From the NCBI RefSeq assembly GCF_900115055.1, contig NZ_FOVD01000001.1, positions 1,364,001 to 1,428,000 on the forward strand: a stretch of DNA of 64,000 nucleotides, read 5' to 3'. A program made the position numbers and the translations under genes. Positions 34,690 through 44,019 of this stretch are shown here, one piece after another (within the stretch, counting starts at the first letter, position 1; every line of letters begins with the position of its first letter). The notes below the pieces were generated by a model that had not been told where the DNA came from, made no database searches, and worked only from the letters and a program-made list of their open reading frames with translations. Source of the stretch: Chryseobacterium oleae. GTDB taxonomy: Bacteria > Bacteroidota > Bacteroidia > Flavobacteriales > Weeksellaceae.

Positions 34690-34830
34690 TAAGTGATGAG
34701 ATTTTAGATTTCAGACGTGAGATTTCAGACGTGAGACTTTTGCCGTAATAAAGTTTTGGTAACATTTGAATCAACAACTCAACTCTACACTCATATACTC
34801 TTAAACCCTCTAACTCGATAATCCTGAATC
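34690..34830. repeat. Word repeat: TTTCAGACGTGAG pair and CTCATATACTCTTAAACCCTC
   Basis: Two tandem GATTTCAGACGTGAGA words, then CAACTCAACTCTACACTCATATACTC and AAACCCTCTAACTC. These are the same word families as at 35.5 kb. They lie in the 461-base gap 34574-35034 upstream of the TonB receptor; I see no gene there. Confidence 0.6.
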
Positions 34831-34920
34831 AGTTTACAAGAAATGATATTCCCACTTAAGACCTGCAGAGATTTCTGTCTTCCCTCTTCCATCTCCAGTC
34901 TTAAATACCGAACTCAAAAC

Positions 34921-34957
34921 CCGTATCCCGAAAAACATGAATCCCGTATCCCGAAAT
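34921..34957. repeat. Direct repeat CCCGTATCCCGAAA
   Basis: Two copies (34921-34934 and 34944-34957) are separated by 9 bases in the gap upstream of the TonB receptor. Confidence 0.65.
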
Positions 34958-35034
34958 TCTCATCTATCAGCCATTAGCTTTAAACCCAAAGTACTGAACT
35001 TTAAAATGAATTAAAGCCCATAAAAATCTATGAT

Positions 35035-35391
35035 TTATGAAACTGCGGGAGGCCCCCGAAGTTGAAAAGTAAATTTGGTCTGAGACCATATTTTTTCCTG
35101 AACGGCAATAACCTGTTTTACTTCATGCGAAAAATGATCGAATGTAAAACTGTACTCGTCCGGAACTAATGTATTACCTGTCGCTAAGAAATGACACGCC
35201 AGACAGTCGCCCGGCTTTTCTTTAGCTGAAGATTTAGCAATTGTATTTTCTGTCTTTTTAAAGTGGAAACTTTTAAAATAATCGACAGCATCGTGATGGT
35301 GAAAACTTTGGGAAAACAGCGCAATGAAGTAGATCCCAAACAAAAGTTTGGAAATAAAATTCTTCAGATTTCTGCTTTCCTTAAAAATCAT
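35035..35391 (-). CDS. Small His/Cys-rich exported or membrane protein (DUF2946-like)
   Basis: This 118-residue protein has an N-terminal hydrophobic segment (about 13-27), then HHHDAVDYF, a CLACHF pair near residue 69 and the C-terminal ending QLRGPPAVS. Short proteins with an RGPP-type tail and His/Cys motifs occur next to metal-related TonB receptors in many Gram-negative bacteria. It lies upstream of, and in the same direction as, the TonB receptor, separated by 461 bases. Metal binding is inferred from the residues; the function is unknown. A TACTTTTG box ends 4 bases before its ATG. Confidence 0.7.
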   Translation of the reverse strand: MIFKESRNLKNFISKLLFGIYFIALFSQSFHHHDAVDYFKSFHFKKTENTIAKSSAKEKPGDCLACHFLATGNTLVPDEYSFTFDHFSHEVKQVIAVQEKIWSQTKFTFQLRGPPAVS

Positions 35392-35395
35392 GCTT

Positions 35396-35403
35396 CAAAA
35401 GTA
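35396..35403 (-). promoter_or_regulatory. -7 box TACTTTTG, 4 bases before ATG
   Basis: The minus strand reads TACTTTTG-AAGC-ATG ahead of the small His/Cys-rich gene. Confidence 0.5.
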
Positions 35404-35482
35404 TGAAAATAATTTAAGTTTTATTAAACACTGTGTAAAAACTATTCGATATGTCGGTGAATGTGATAGTTTGTTACAGGGA

Positions 35483-35701
35483 GAGAATCAAGAGTCAAGA
35501 TGCCAGACTTCAGACTTCAGATTTCAGACTATTCTATAAGTCAATGGTCAAATTTGCTTCGCAAGTGAATGGTGAATTTTAGTTTCGGGATATGGGTTTC
35601 GTATTCGAACCAGCAACTGTCAACCAGCAACCAAAATCTCTATACTCATATACTCTCGACCCTAAAACCCTCCAACTCTCAAACCCTCCAACTCCAAAAA
35701 C
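35483..35701. repeat. Composite modular repeat (forward order)
   Basis: Modules in order: CAGACTTCAGACTTCAGA; a 51-base module at 35539-35589 that includes GCTTCGCAAGTGAAT; TATTCGAACCAGCAACTG with CAACCAGCAACC; CTCATATACTCTC; and CCTCCAACTCTCAAACCCTC. The same order, inverted, fills 44020-44190. The repeat fills almost the whole 312-base gap 35392-35703 and abuts the ABC-F stop codon. Confidence 0.8.
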
Positions 35702-35703
35702 TC

Positions 35704-37629
35704 CTAGCTCAACTGAGAACCCAAATGCTCCCATTCCTGAAGCGCAACTTCCAGTTCTTCCTTCGTTTTATTGTATTTTTCCAAAGTTTCTTCAGAAGGA
35801 TTTTCTTTGGTGAATGAAGCTTCATATTTTTCAATTTCCACTTCAAGCTCGGAAATTCTTTCTTCTACTTTCTTTAATTTATTCTGAATATTTTTCTGCT
35901 CCTTGCTTACGAAAGTTGATGATTTTTCTTCAACTTTCACTTCTTTTGGAGCCGGTTTTGGCTCAATTTTGTCTTCGCTGTGAAGTTTTGCTTTTTCCGC
36001 GGAGATTTCTCTCAGGGTTTCTTTTTGTCTGTATTCAAGATATTCTCCAACGCTTCCAAGGAATTCCTTCATTCTTCCGTCACGGAATTCGTAGATTTTA
36101 TCACAAAGTCCGTCCAGGAATTCTCTGTCGTGAGAAATCACGATCAATGTTCCTTCAAAATTCTGTAGAGCCAGTTTGATAATTTCCTTAGACTGAATGT
36201 CAAGGTGATTGGTAGGCTCATCCATGATCAGTGTGTTGAATGGACGAAGCAACAGTTTACAAAGTGCCAGACGGTTTCTTTCTCCTCCGGAAAGTACTTT
36301 TGTCTTTTTGGAAACAGCTTCACCCTGGAAAAGGAAAGATCCTAATAAGTCTCTTACTCTTGGTCTTGTTTCCTCGGTTGCTGCATCTTCAGCTTCTTCT
36401 AAAACGGTTTTATTGGGTGTCAGTACTTCTTCCTGATTTTGGGCGAAGTATCCTATGTTTACGTTGTGCCCTAAATTCCAGGTTCCTGTATGATCTTTAA
36501 TATCTCCGGCAAGGATTTTCGCTAAAGTGGTTTTACCCTGTCCGTTCTGTCCTAACAGAGCAATTCTGTCTCCTCTCTGAACAATAAAGTCTACTTTATC
36601 GAAGATTTGTTTTTTTCCGTAGGCTTTTCCTAGATTTTCCGCTTCAAAAATAACTTTTCCGGGAACCATAGACTGTACGAAACGGATGTTGAATTTTGAA
36701 ACGTCTTCATTATCCACTTCAATACGCTCGATTTTGTCCAGTTTTTTGATCAATGACTGTGCGAAAGATGCTTTGGTAGCACTGGCACGGAACTTATTGA
36801 TGTTGTCCTCCATCTGCTTGATCTCTGCATCCTGGTTCTTTTTCGCACCGATCAGTTTCTCACGGCGCTCTTCACGCATGACGAGATATTTGGAATAGTT
36901 GGCTTTGTAATCGTCAACTTTTTTATTGTTAATGTCAAAAGTCCTGTTACAAACAGCCGTCATAAACTGCTTGTCGTGACTTACCAGAACAATGGCACCG
37001 GGATAGTCTTTCAGGAAGTTTTCCAGCCAGATAATGGATTCCATATCCAGGTGGTTGGTAGGCTCATCGAGAAGCATGATGTCATTTTTCTGAAGAAGCA
37101 GTTTTGCCAGTTCAATTCTCATTCTCCAGCCTCCTGAAAATTCATCGGTGATTTTTTGGAAATCATCAGCTTTAAAACCTAAACCGAACAATACTTTCTC
37201 CATATCGCCTTCAAGATTGTAAGCGTCATGGTTCATCAAAAGGTCGTTCAGTTCTGTCATTTTATTGATCAGATCTGTATAGGCATCACTTTCGTAGTCT
37301 GTTCTCACAGCCATTTGATGATTCACATCTTCCAGTTCGTTTTTCCACGCATTGATCTGCTCAAAAGCCTGCATGGTTTCTGCCCAGACCGTTCTTCCTT
37401 TCACGAAATCCAGATCCTGCTTCAGAAAACCGATGGTAGCACCTCCTTCACGGACTACATTTCCTTCATAGAAATTAATTTCCCCGGAAAGCATTTTCAA
37501 CAAAGTGGATTTCCCTGCTCCATTTTTTCCTACGAGACCTACTTTATCATCCTTTTTAATGGTGAAATTTGTATTTTGAAACAGATAGTTTCCTGAATGA
37601 TGTAATCCTAAACCTTGAACCGAAAGCAT
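35704..37629 (-). CDS. ABC-F family ATPase
   Basis: This 641-residue soluble protein has two ABC ATPase domains: Walker A GKNGAGKSTLL (about 36-46) with signature SGGWRMRIELA, and GQNGQGKTTLA with SGGERNRLALCKLLL, each followed by DEPTNHLD. A linker of about 80 residues joins them and a C-terminal coiled coil (EKSSTFVSKEQKNIQNKLKKVEERISELE onward) ends the protein. There are no membrane helices. ABC-F proteins act on ribosomes in translation or antibiotic protection; the Uup-like coiled coil favours a housekeeping role. Confidence 0.93.
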   Translation of the reverse strand: MLSVQGLGLHHSGNYLFQNTNFTIKKDDKVGLVGKNGAGKSTLLKMLSGEINFYEGNVVREGGATIGFLKQDLDFVKGRTVWAETMQAFEQINAWKNELEDVNHQMAVRTDYESDAYTDLINKMTELNDLLMNHDAYNLEGDMEKVLFGLGFKADDFQKITDEFSGGWRMRIELAKLLLQKNDIMLLDEPTNHLDMESIIWLENFLKDYPGAIVLVSHDKQFMTAVCNRTFDINNKKVDDYKANYSKYLVMREERREKLIGAKKNQDAEIKQMEDNINKFRASATKASFAQSLIKKLDKIERIEVDNEDVSKFNIRFVQSMVPGKVIFEAENLGKAYGKKQIFDKVDFIVQRGDRIALLGQNGQGKTTLAKILAGDIKDHTGTWNLGHNVNIGYFAQNQEEVLTPNKTVLEEAEDAATEETRPRVRDLLGSFLFQGEAVSKKTKVLSGGERNRLALCKLLLRPFNTLIMDEPTNHLDIQSKEIIKLALQNFEGTLIVISHDREFLDGLCDKIYEFRDGRMKEFLGSVGEYLEYRQKETLREISAEKAKLHSEDKIEPKPAPKEVKVEEKSSTFVSKEQKNIQNKLKKVEERISELEVEIEKYEASFTKENPSEETLEKYNKTKEELEVALQEWEHLGSQLS

Positions 37630-37749
37630 TGTGTAAAATAAAAATTAGTGATGAATAATGAATTTTCGGGTGCAAAAGTACGGAAAAAGAAATGAATAGC
37701 CCAGAAATAAAAACAGACTGCCCCGGAGCGCCGTTATTTGGAACCATAA

Positions 37750-37775
37750 AAGGGATGTCCTGCCAGACATCCCTT
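37750..37775 (-). terminator. Terminator of the DUF2235 operon
   Basis: AAGGGATGTC and GACATCCCTT pair perfectly over 10 bp with a 6-base loop, and TTTT follows on the minus strand, 41 bases past the stop codon. Confidence 0.8.
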
Positions 37776-37816
37776 CGTAACCTAAATTTAAAACTGAAAA
37801 GTACTAACGTATTTAT

Positions 37817-39157
37817 CTAATTCTGATCTGCCGTTACGGATCTCATTTCGATCGTACGGCTCCAGATATCATTATTGGGAACATTGGTTCCATACAGGAA
37901 ATCTGCTACAAAACTGTCTTCGGGAAGATGCAGCTCGGTAAGAAGTCTGGTATGGATTCCACGGTCTACGGATGTACTGCTCGGTACATTCAAACCGTTA
38001 TTGATGAGCTCTGCTTCAATTTCCTCCACGGTTTTATTGTCGGACGGATCTCTGTACGTCCCGTAATTCGCTGAAATATGAGTATAGGCTGCCAAAACTG
38101 AATAATCATACTTCGGTTTCAGATCCGGTGTGAAGCTTTCAACATAGGCTGAAAGGGCTTTATAAAAATCCGAAAGGAAGGTATCATCTGTTATTTCAAG
38201 ACCTGATTGACTAAGATCCGTATTAAATATTCCGGACACGGCACTATTGGTTTCCTCCAGCATGATGCGTCCATATACAAACGGAAGCGTGTTCAGCACA
38301 AGCTCTCTTGAAATATAAGCCTGCGAAAGGACCACTCCTTTCTCAATTTGAAAACCTGAAAGCAATGCATCCCAGATTTTATTTCCTTCGGCATCGGTTT
38401 TTGCGTTTCTTACGTCTGAAACATAGTCCTTGAGATCATTCACATTAATGAAATCCGTAGAAATATATACAGAATGTGCTGCCGGCAAGTAGCCTCCTCC
38501 TACATCAGCATGGGCCCCCGGAACAAAAACTTCTTTCCAGACAGAACCGGCTGTTTCAGTTTTGGTATCCTGCATAGTTTTAGAATTCTCAAAAAATCCG
38601 GTAAGCGGGAAAAAGAATCTGCATTCATTGATCGCGCAAATATGGAGGGCATTTTCCACTTCCTGTGGCAAGCCCATATCGTAGGTGTTGAAAGGTTTTG
38701 ATTCAACCGTATCAAAAACGCCCAGAAATTTTATGGTGACATTTACTGAGGGATATTTCGCGACAAGCTGGTTGCAGAATTCTCTTGCCAGCATGCTTCC
38801 TCTGCTGAATCCATAGACATAAAACTGGTAGTCTATATTTTTATCAATCACCAGATTCTGTACAAAAGCATCTGCTTTCTGCAGTTTGTCATCGGAAGAA
38901 TAACCCTGTGCATCCGGTGGATTGGCGCATGTGGCCATGGCGAAGTTACTGTCTTCACCTCCTGTAATTGTTCCTATTCCTTCGACATATATTTTATGGC
39001 TTCCGTTGAATAAGTTGAATAATTTATAAACATTGGTGGGTGCCTCTTTATAACTTTCATTATTGGCTGAAGGTACTATGATGGCTTCCGTGTTGATTCC
39101 GTTGTTTCCTGTTCCGTCAAAAAAAATTCCGACAGCTAATATTGTATCTTTTTCCAT
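37817..39157 (-). CDS. DUF2235 / Tle1-type alpha/beta hydrolase
   Basis: The 446-residue product begins with VGIFFDGTGNN near residue 10, has a nucleophile elbow YGFSRGSMLA (GxSxG type, about 118-127) and the catalytic aspartate region VPGAHADVGGGYLP. This is the T6SS phospholipase-effector-like Tle1 family. No type VI structural gene or immunity gene is visible beside it. Downstream, in the same direction, lie no further genes; upstream is a two-component system. Phospholipase activity is inferred from the family. Confidence 0.85.
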   Translation of the reverse strand: MEKDTILAVGIFFDGTGNNGINTEAIIVPSANNESYKEAPTNVYKLFNLFNGSHKIYVEGIGTITGGEDSNFAMATCANPPDAQGYSSDDKLQKADAFVQNLVIDKNIDYQFYVYGFSRGSMLAREFCNQLVAKYPSVNVTIKFLGVFDTVESKPFNTYDMGLPQEVENALHICAINECRFFFPLTGFFENSKTMQDTKTETAGSVWKEVFVPGAHADVGGGYLPAAHSVYISTDFINVNDLKDYVSDVRNAKTDAEGNKIWDALLSGFQIEKGVVLSQAYISRELVLNTLPFVYGRIMLEETNSAVSGIFNTDLSQSGLEITDDTFLSDFYKALSAYVESFTPDLKPKYDYSVLAAYTHISANYGTYRDPSDNKTVEEIEAELINNGLNVPSSTSVDRGIHTRLLTELHLPEDSFVADFLYGTNVPNNDIWSRTIEMRSVTADQN

Positions 39158-39297
39158 CGCTGTGTTTTGCTTTACTTGTTAAAAGTTTTCCCGGACATCT
39201 TCATGATCTGATTCTGCTCTGAATTCCGTAAAAACTTATTTTTCAAATTAACGGAAGAAGGAAAAGCAATACTAGCGTGAAAAATACCAAATAAAAA

Positions 39298-39317
39298 ATT
39301 CCGTATTTCTACGGAAT
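39298..39317 (-). terminator. Hairpin at the end of the response regulator gene
   Basis: ATTCCGTA and TACGGAAT pair over 8 bp with a 4-base loop. The stem touches the stop codon, and A-rich plus-strand sequence gives a T run after it on the minus strand. Confidence 0.75.
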
Positions 39318-39994
39318 CACATTTTATCTAGAGAATATATATTGTTCACAACGGCGTAGATGACAATCCCTACGGTGTTCTTGGCTCCAATCTTTTCCAG
39401 GATCCGCTGGCGGTGACTTTCCACGGTCCGCGGGCTGATGAAAAGTTTCTCCCCGATCTCGTTATTGGTGTATTCCTGACAAATCAGTTTAACCACATCT
39501 TTTTCCCGTTCGGATAATTCGTCTTCCATTTCAAAAAGCGATTTCTTCTTGGCAGAGCTGTTCATGTATGTAAACAGCATCTGATGATCTTCGGCCGTAA
39601 AGAAAACCCCGTTTTTATACACCATCGTAATGGCATCGATAAATGTTTTTCTGTCTGAGTTTTTAGGAAGAAAAGCTGAAACGCCCAACTTAACCATATA
39701 CCCAAGAATAGAGGTTTTGTAGTGGGAAGAAAGGATAATAATTCTGAGCTCTGGATATTTTTCTTTAAGAACTTCTACCAGCTCAAAGCCGTTCATAGGC
39801 TGCATTTGTACGTCTACCAATGCGATATGCGGAAAATCGTCTTCGGAAAGGCTTCCCAGTTTCTCAATGAAGTCAGGGCCATTGTTTGACGTAAGGCAGA
39901 CGGAAATATTCTTTTCATTCGAGAGCAGCATTTTCACCCCTTCCAGGATCAGCTGTTCGTCATCAATTAAGGCTATTTTGATTTGGGAGTTCAT
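39317..39994 (-). CDS. NarL/FixJ-family response regulator
   Basis: This 225-residue protein has a receiver domain (phospho-acceptor Asp61 in ALVDVQMQPMNG, DD at 11-12 and K-type residues) and a C-terminal LuxR-type helix-turn-helix (LSEREKDVVKLICQEYTNNEIGEKLFISPRTVESH, about 158-194). The gene overlaps the 3' end of the kinase gene by 32 bases, so they are one transcript. It is likely to control the operon or neighbours; no target site is evident. Confidence 0.93.
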   Translation of the reverse strand: MNSQIKIALIDDEQLILEGVKMLLSNEKNISVCLTSNNGPDFIEKLGSLSEDDFPHIALVDVQMQPMNGFELVEVLKEKYPELRIIILSSHYKTSILGYMVKLGVSAFLPKNSDRKTFIDAITMVYKNGVFFTAEDHQMLFTYMNSSAKKKSLFEMEDELSEREKDVVKLICQEYTNNEIGEKLFISPRTVESHRQRILEKIGAKNTVGIVIYAVVNNIYSLDKM

Positions 39995-40781
39995 TGTTTT
40001 TTGGAATTATAATGATTAAACGGCTGCCTTTATTTAAAGTACTTTTCCATTTATGGACGGCATTCATAGATTTTATCCTGGATTCAATGTTTTTGATTCC
40101 CATTCCTTTTTTCACGAGATCATAATCAAATCCCTGTCCGTTGTCTGAAATGATTACCGCCATGTTTTGGGGATAATCTTTGATATAAATCCAGAGATCC
40201 GTCGCTGTGGAATGTTTGATTACATTGGTGGTAAATTCCTGGATAATCCTGTACAGCTGTACTTCCACAAAGATATCTTTTTTCTCATATCCGGGCATTA
40301 CCTGCATAGAGATATTGATCTTGTGCGAAAGATTGGCAATCAGTTCTTCCACATACAGAACAAACCCCACCGATTCAAGATTGACAGGATATAATGAATG
40401 GGAAATACTGCGCGCTGCATCAATGAGGGATGACATCTGGTTGTAAATATTTTTCTTGATCACCTCATCGCCTTTGGTATCCAGGTTATTCATCCACAGG
40501 GAAAGGATATTAAGACGGTTTCCGATATCATCATGAATCATGACGGCTATTCTTTTTCTCTCTTCTTCCTGTGCTTTGATGTTTTCCAGAACAAGTTTTT
40601 TCTGGTGAAGAACTTCAGCTTCATGCTGAACATTTTTTTCTTTAATGATCCGGCTGATAAAAGAACGGTACGCTATGAGAATAAAAGATACGATAACTGT
40701 TATGGTAACAATTATAAGGATCAGCAGGCTAATATTTAAGGTTACTTCTTTAATTTGATGAAGGTATATAAAAATGAACAA
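39963..40781 (-). CDS. HisKA_3-type sensor histidine kinase
   Basis: The 272-residue kinase has one N-terminal membrane helix (about 14-38), a coiled linker, the phospho-acceptor His83 in AVMIHDDIGNRL, the N box with FTTNVIKHS near Asn186, and ATP-binding DNGQGF (213-218) and GMGIKN (226-231). It has no sensor domain of its own, which fits with the preceding seven-helix gene, which overlaps it by 40 bases, acting as the input. The start is a TTG at 40781; no ATG precedes the catalytic part. Confidence 0.88.
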   Translation of the reverse strand: MFIFIYLHQIKEVTLNISLLILIIVTITVIVSFILIAYRSFISRIIKEKNVQHEAEVLHQKKLVLENIKAQEEERKRIAVMIHDDIGNRLNILSLWMNNLDTKGDEVIKKNIYNQMSSLIDAARSISHSLYPVNLESVGFVLYVEELIANLSHKINISMQVMPGYEKKDIFVEVQLYRIIQEFTTNVIKHSTATDLWIYIKDYPQNMAVIISDNGQGFDYDLVKKGMGIKNIESRIKSMNAVHKWKSTLNKGSRLIIIIPKNNELPNQNSLN

Positions 40782-41365
40782 TATAAAATGCTTGACAAAA
40801 TATTATTCACACTCAGAATAATATAATAATCATTTTCTGACAGATTCGCGAGCTGGTGCTGAATAATAAAAATAAAGACCGAAACGGAATAGTAGAAAAA
40901 AATACACGCATCTACGAGAAGAAAACGGTTCTGTGTAGACGCATCTTTGATCTCACGGATCAGAGCAAATCCGGAAAGGCAGATGATCATAATATTGGAA
41001 ATCACCTTGACAATATCACTGTTGAAAGGATAATTGAATATATATTTCGACACCATAAATCCTGTGGCCAGCAGTGCTGTAATGCCGAGGAAATATTTTG
41101 GTAGATCCAGTTTTCTGATAAACAAGGCTGTCACCAGGAAAAACTCTCCGGCTATGTACAGAGGATACAAAAACGAGGTATCGTTAAGATTAAACACATA
41201 AGGCAAAACGAGGTTCAGCAATTCAATAAAAAAAAGAAAAGCAATACAGTGAAAATATTGCTTCTCTTTAGTATTCAGTATACGGTATTTTGCTGCTCCC
41301 AAAAGTATGATGGACAGAAGCAGACCATAGTTTAGGAATAGAATTGCTTTAAAAAAATCTGTCAT
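40742..41365 (-). CDS. Seven-helix membrane protein overlapping the kinase gene
   Basis: The 207-residue product has seven evenly spaced hydrophobic helices and short loops, with no catalytic motif. Its 3' end overlaps the kinase start by 40 bases. The layout resembles 7TM-type input modules that have been split from a kinase. I infer it to be the sensory partner of the kinase; an unrelated transporter cannot be excluded. Confidence 0.7.
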   Translation of the reverse strand: MTDFFKAILFLNYGLLLSIILLGAAKYRILNTKEKQYFHCIAFLFFIELLNLVLPYVFNLNDTSFLYPLYIAGEFFLVTALFIRKLDLPKYFLGITALLATGFMVSKYIFNYPFNSDIVKVISNIMIICLSGFALIREIKDASTQNRFLLVDACIFFYYSVSVFIFIIQHQLANLSENDYYIILSVNNILSSILYCSFLYTFIKLKK

Positions 41366-41384
41366 TCCTATCTATACTACGTAT

Positions 41385-42122
41385 TTAAGATCCAAGTTCA
41401 GGAATACGGCAAACAGGCGGACATGGTTTCGCCCAATCATAAGTATTTGAAACAACTTTTGAGCTGCTTCCCTGTAGCATTTTCTCGTGGAAAGAAATAA
41501 AGATCAGTGTTACCAGCATTCTCTGGTAGATATCATTATGTCTAAGTCCAAATGAGCAAGTAACACCCGCCACTTCCGGCTCCGGGTGGAACAGGTCGTC
41601 CATAGGGATATAAAATCTTTTGAAGATTCTTTGGCCTCCAAATTCCGTACACTCACGGAAGAACCATTCCATACCTTCATCTCTCCAACGTTCAATGGCC
41701 TGCACGGCTACATCCTGGTCAAGGATTGGCTGGTCTGATACCGGAAAAAATGTATTGGTATTGTCATCTACTTTGGCAAGGTCACTGGAAAGAATAGCGT
41801 TTTTCACCACTGTAAATTCTTTGGTTTCCTGCAATCTCAGGTCACCTTTAAGCGGTTTAAGAGTTGTGTACTGGTATTCCACAACGCTTCTGTCGATGTA
41901 TCCTTTTTCATCCAGAGGAACGAAGATCAGGACCATTTCGCCATTAAATACACCTACTTGTGCGCATGCATCTACGTATTTATTTTTTTCTCTGATTTTA
42001 TCGAGCTGCTCTTTAGACAGGTCAAAAACGTAATTGGTTTGGATCAGTTGGGTAATCAGAAAATAATCGGACCGGTGCCTGTCCCATTCGGCCATCGCCA
42101 GTTTGTAATCGTTCTCGTTCAT
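41385..42122 (-). CDS. Uncharacterised 245-residue soluble protein, first gene of the two-component operon
   Basis: I do not recognise a family. The product has no signal peptide or membrane helix. It is moderately acidic, with an N-terminal helix-rich segment (MNENDYKLAMAEWDRHRSDYFLITQL), a beta-rich middle and a cysteine-containing tail CPPVCRIPELGS. Its stop lies 19 bases before the seven-helix gene, so it probably heads the same operon. The neighbours suggest regulation or effector function, but the sequence gives no motif to prove it. Confidence 0.6.
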   Translation of the reverse strand: MNENDYKLAMAEWDRHRSDYFLITQLIQTNYVFDLSKEQLDKIREKNKYVDACAQVGVFNGEMVLIFVPLDEKGYIDRSVVEYQYTTLKPLKGDLRLQETKEFTVVKNAILSSDLAKVDDNTNTFFPVSDQPILDQDVAVQAIERWRDEGMEWFFRECTEFGGQRIFKRFYIPMDDLFHPEPEVAGVTCSFGLRHNDIYQRMLVTLIFISFHEKMLQGSSSKVVSNTYDWAKPCPPVCRIPELGS

Positions 42123-42397
42123 AAGTTCATGGTTTATTTAGTCGCATAAAATTATATAAACTAAACCTCCTGCACAAATAATCGTATCATAAATTTATTA
42201 TTCATAAAATAAATTTAATTTTAAGCGCTAAAAATTCACAAAACAACATCATGCAGTTTGTGATATATGATTCGGGATACTGTACACACAAGCCGATACA
42301 GCTATAAAAGATCCGGCAACACCGTTATGAAAACTGTTCGTTGAATATTCAGATATTACAAAAAAAATAAAGCCTACAGGAGTCCAATAAAAGAAAA

Positions 42398-43018
42398 TCA
42401 ATAATTTCTGACGGTAATATGATAACAGCTCTGTTGTCTCTCTTTAATGTAATAAATTCTACCGGCCGCTACATAATACTTCAAAACTTTCTCCAGGGCT
42501 GCTTCCATTTTCGGATTGTATTTCAGTACATCATTGAACCGTATGTAAGAAATATCAAAAGAGTTTCCGTAGTTGTGGGAGCTGATTCCCATTGAAGCGT
42601 TGGAATTCACCCGTCTCAGTCTGCACTGGTCTTCAAGCGTTCTGGTAATAGACGAAACCGTGAAAGTATGTCCTTTGGTTTCTTTGCTGAATCTGGAAGC
42701 CATCTTTTCGAGCGTGGCTTTGGCTTTGGAAACCATATAAGCACGGCTGTAATCAAGCTTTTGAACGCGGTAGCCTTTTCCGCTTTTTTTTATTTTATGA
42801 AATTTCCCGCTGTTAATGTACTTCTGTACCGTTTTGGAATCTGTCAGCAGTTTTACCCCGAAACTTTTTGAAGCATCCAGATGCGACTTGTACAGTGCCG
42901 TTGGTTCCACTTTCAGTACGGTTGAAAGATCATAACAGGGAGCTGCTTTTTTTGTTCCCTGCGAATAATAAAAGCTATACATAAAAGGCAAAAAAGCCAC
43001 ACAAAAATACTTTCTCAT
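42398..43018 (-). CDS. M15-like (VanY/DUF5715) peptidase-type protein, exported
   Basis: The 206-residue product has a signal peptide (MRKYFCVAFLPFMYSFYYSQG). The C-terminal half carries TVSSITRTLEDQCRLRR, the zinc-ligand pair SSHNYGNSFDI (HxxxxxxD), and CYHITV, matching the M15 D-Ala-D-Ala carboxypeptidase / DUF5715 pattern. The middle basic segment (HKIKKSGKGYRVQKLD) differs from VanY. Peptidoglycan cleavage is likely from the motif but the substrate is unproven. Confidence 0.82.
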   Translation of the reverse strand: MRKYFCVAFLPFMYSFYYSQGTKKAAPCYDLSTVLKVEPTALYKSHLDASKSFGVKLLTDSKTVQKYINSGKFHKIKKSGKGYRVQKLDYSRAYMVSKAKATLEKMASRFSKETKGHTFTVSSITRTLEDQCRLRRVNSNASMGISSHNYGNSFDISYIRFNDVLKYNPKMEAALEKVLKYYVAAGRIYYIKERQQSCYHITVRNY

Positions 43019-43202
43019 TAACCATGCTTTTAAATTACTAAACGAAAGATAAACATTTATGCCATATCATTCAACCCCTACATTATGCCATCCCGAAAAA
43101 ATTCCCAACAAACATTAAACCAAATTATTAAATCTTGAATTTTCAGTTAAAAAAAGTTAAAATATTTTTCCACTTTAACTTTTTATTTTAAAATTTAAAT
43201 TT

Positions 43203-43210
43203 TACATTTG
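43203..43210 (+). promoter_or_regulatory. -7 box TACATTTG of aqpZ
   Basis: TACATTTG lies 24 bases before the ATG at 43235. No TTG box is found 19 bases upstream. A leader of about 19 bases is predicted. Confidence 0.45.
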
Positions 43211-43234
43211 AGATACATTTAAATAATAAACAAC

Positions 43235-43957
43235 ATGATAAAAAAACTTTTTGCTGAATTTTTCGGCACATTTTGGCTTGTTTTCGGTGGCTGCGGAAGT
43301 GCAGTTTTTGCTGCCGGAGTTCCCGATATCGGAATTGGCCTGCTGGGCGTAGCTTTAGCGTTTGGTCTTACCGTTCTTACGATGGCGTATGCTGTCGGGC
43401 ATATTTCTGGCGGACATTTCAATCCGGCAGTATCTTTCGGACTTTTAGCAGGAGGCAGATTTTCTGCCAAAGATCTTATCCCTTATGTGGTAGCGCAGTG
43501 TCTTGGAGCATTGGTAGCTGCAGGTTGTCTTTACGTTATCCTTAACGGTTCCGGAGCTGTAGATTTTTCTAAACCAGGAGCTTTTGCCACCAATTTTTAC
43601 GGCGAAGCTGTCTACAACGGAAAAGCTTTCAGTATGGGAGCCGCATTCCTTGCAGAATTTTTACTGACAGCCTTCTTCCTGATTGTAATCATGGGAGCTA
43701 CAGACAAATGGGCTAACGGAAAGTTCGCAGGTATCGCTATAGGTCTTGCTTTAACGCTGATTCACCTTATCTCTATCCCGATTACCAATACTTCGGTAAA
43801 CCCGGCAAGATCGCTTTCACAGGCGGTATTCACCGGTGGGCTTGCGATGTCACAGCTTTGGCTGTTCTGGGTTGCTCCTATTGCGGGAGGAATTGTAGGA
43901 GGATTGATCTACAAGTTCTTACTTCAGAGAGATTCAACGGAAGTGGTTGCTGATTAA
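43235..43957 (+). CDS. aqpZ: Aquaporin Z
   Basis: The 240-residue water channel has six membrane helices and both NPA motifs: HFNPAVS at Asn63 and SVNPARS at Asn190, with the selectivity-filter arginine R193 and H178 in the AqpZ arrangement. The fast-water AqpZ subtype is favoured over glycerol facilitators by the lack of a longer D loop. It is monocistronic with a poor hairpin downstream. Confidence 0.96.
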   Translation: MIKKLFAEFFGTFWLVFGGCGSAVFAAGVPDIGIGLLGVALAFGLTVLTMAYAVGHISGGHFNPAVSFGLLAGGRFSAKDLIPYVVAQCLGALVAAGCLYVILNGSGAVDFSKPGAFATNFYGEAVYNGKAFSMGAAFLAEFLLTAFFLIVIMGATDKWANGKFAGIAIGLALTLIHLISIPITNTSVNPARSLSQAVFTGGLAMSQLWLFWVAPIAGGIVGGLIYKFLLQRDSTEVVAD

Positions 43958-44019
43958 TTAATACCAATCGTTATAAAAAAACATGGGCTGTCAATTTTTT
44001 GGCGGCCTATTTTTTTTGT

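Noticed and set aside
35483..35701. CRISPR-like array in the 35.5 kb repeats
   Set aside because: Units vary in length and spacing and include no unique spacers; they are word repeats.
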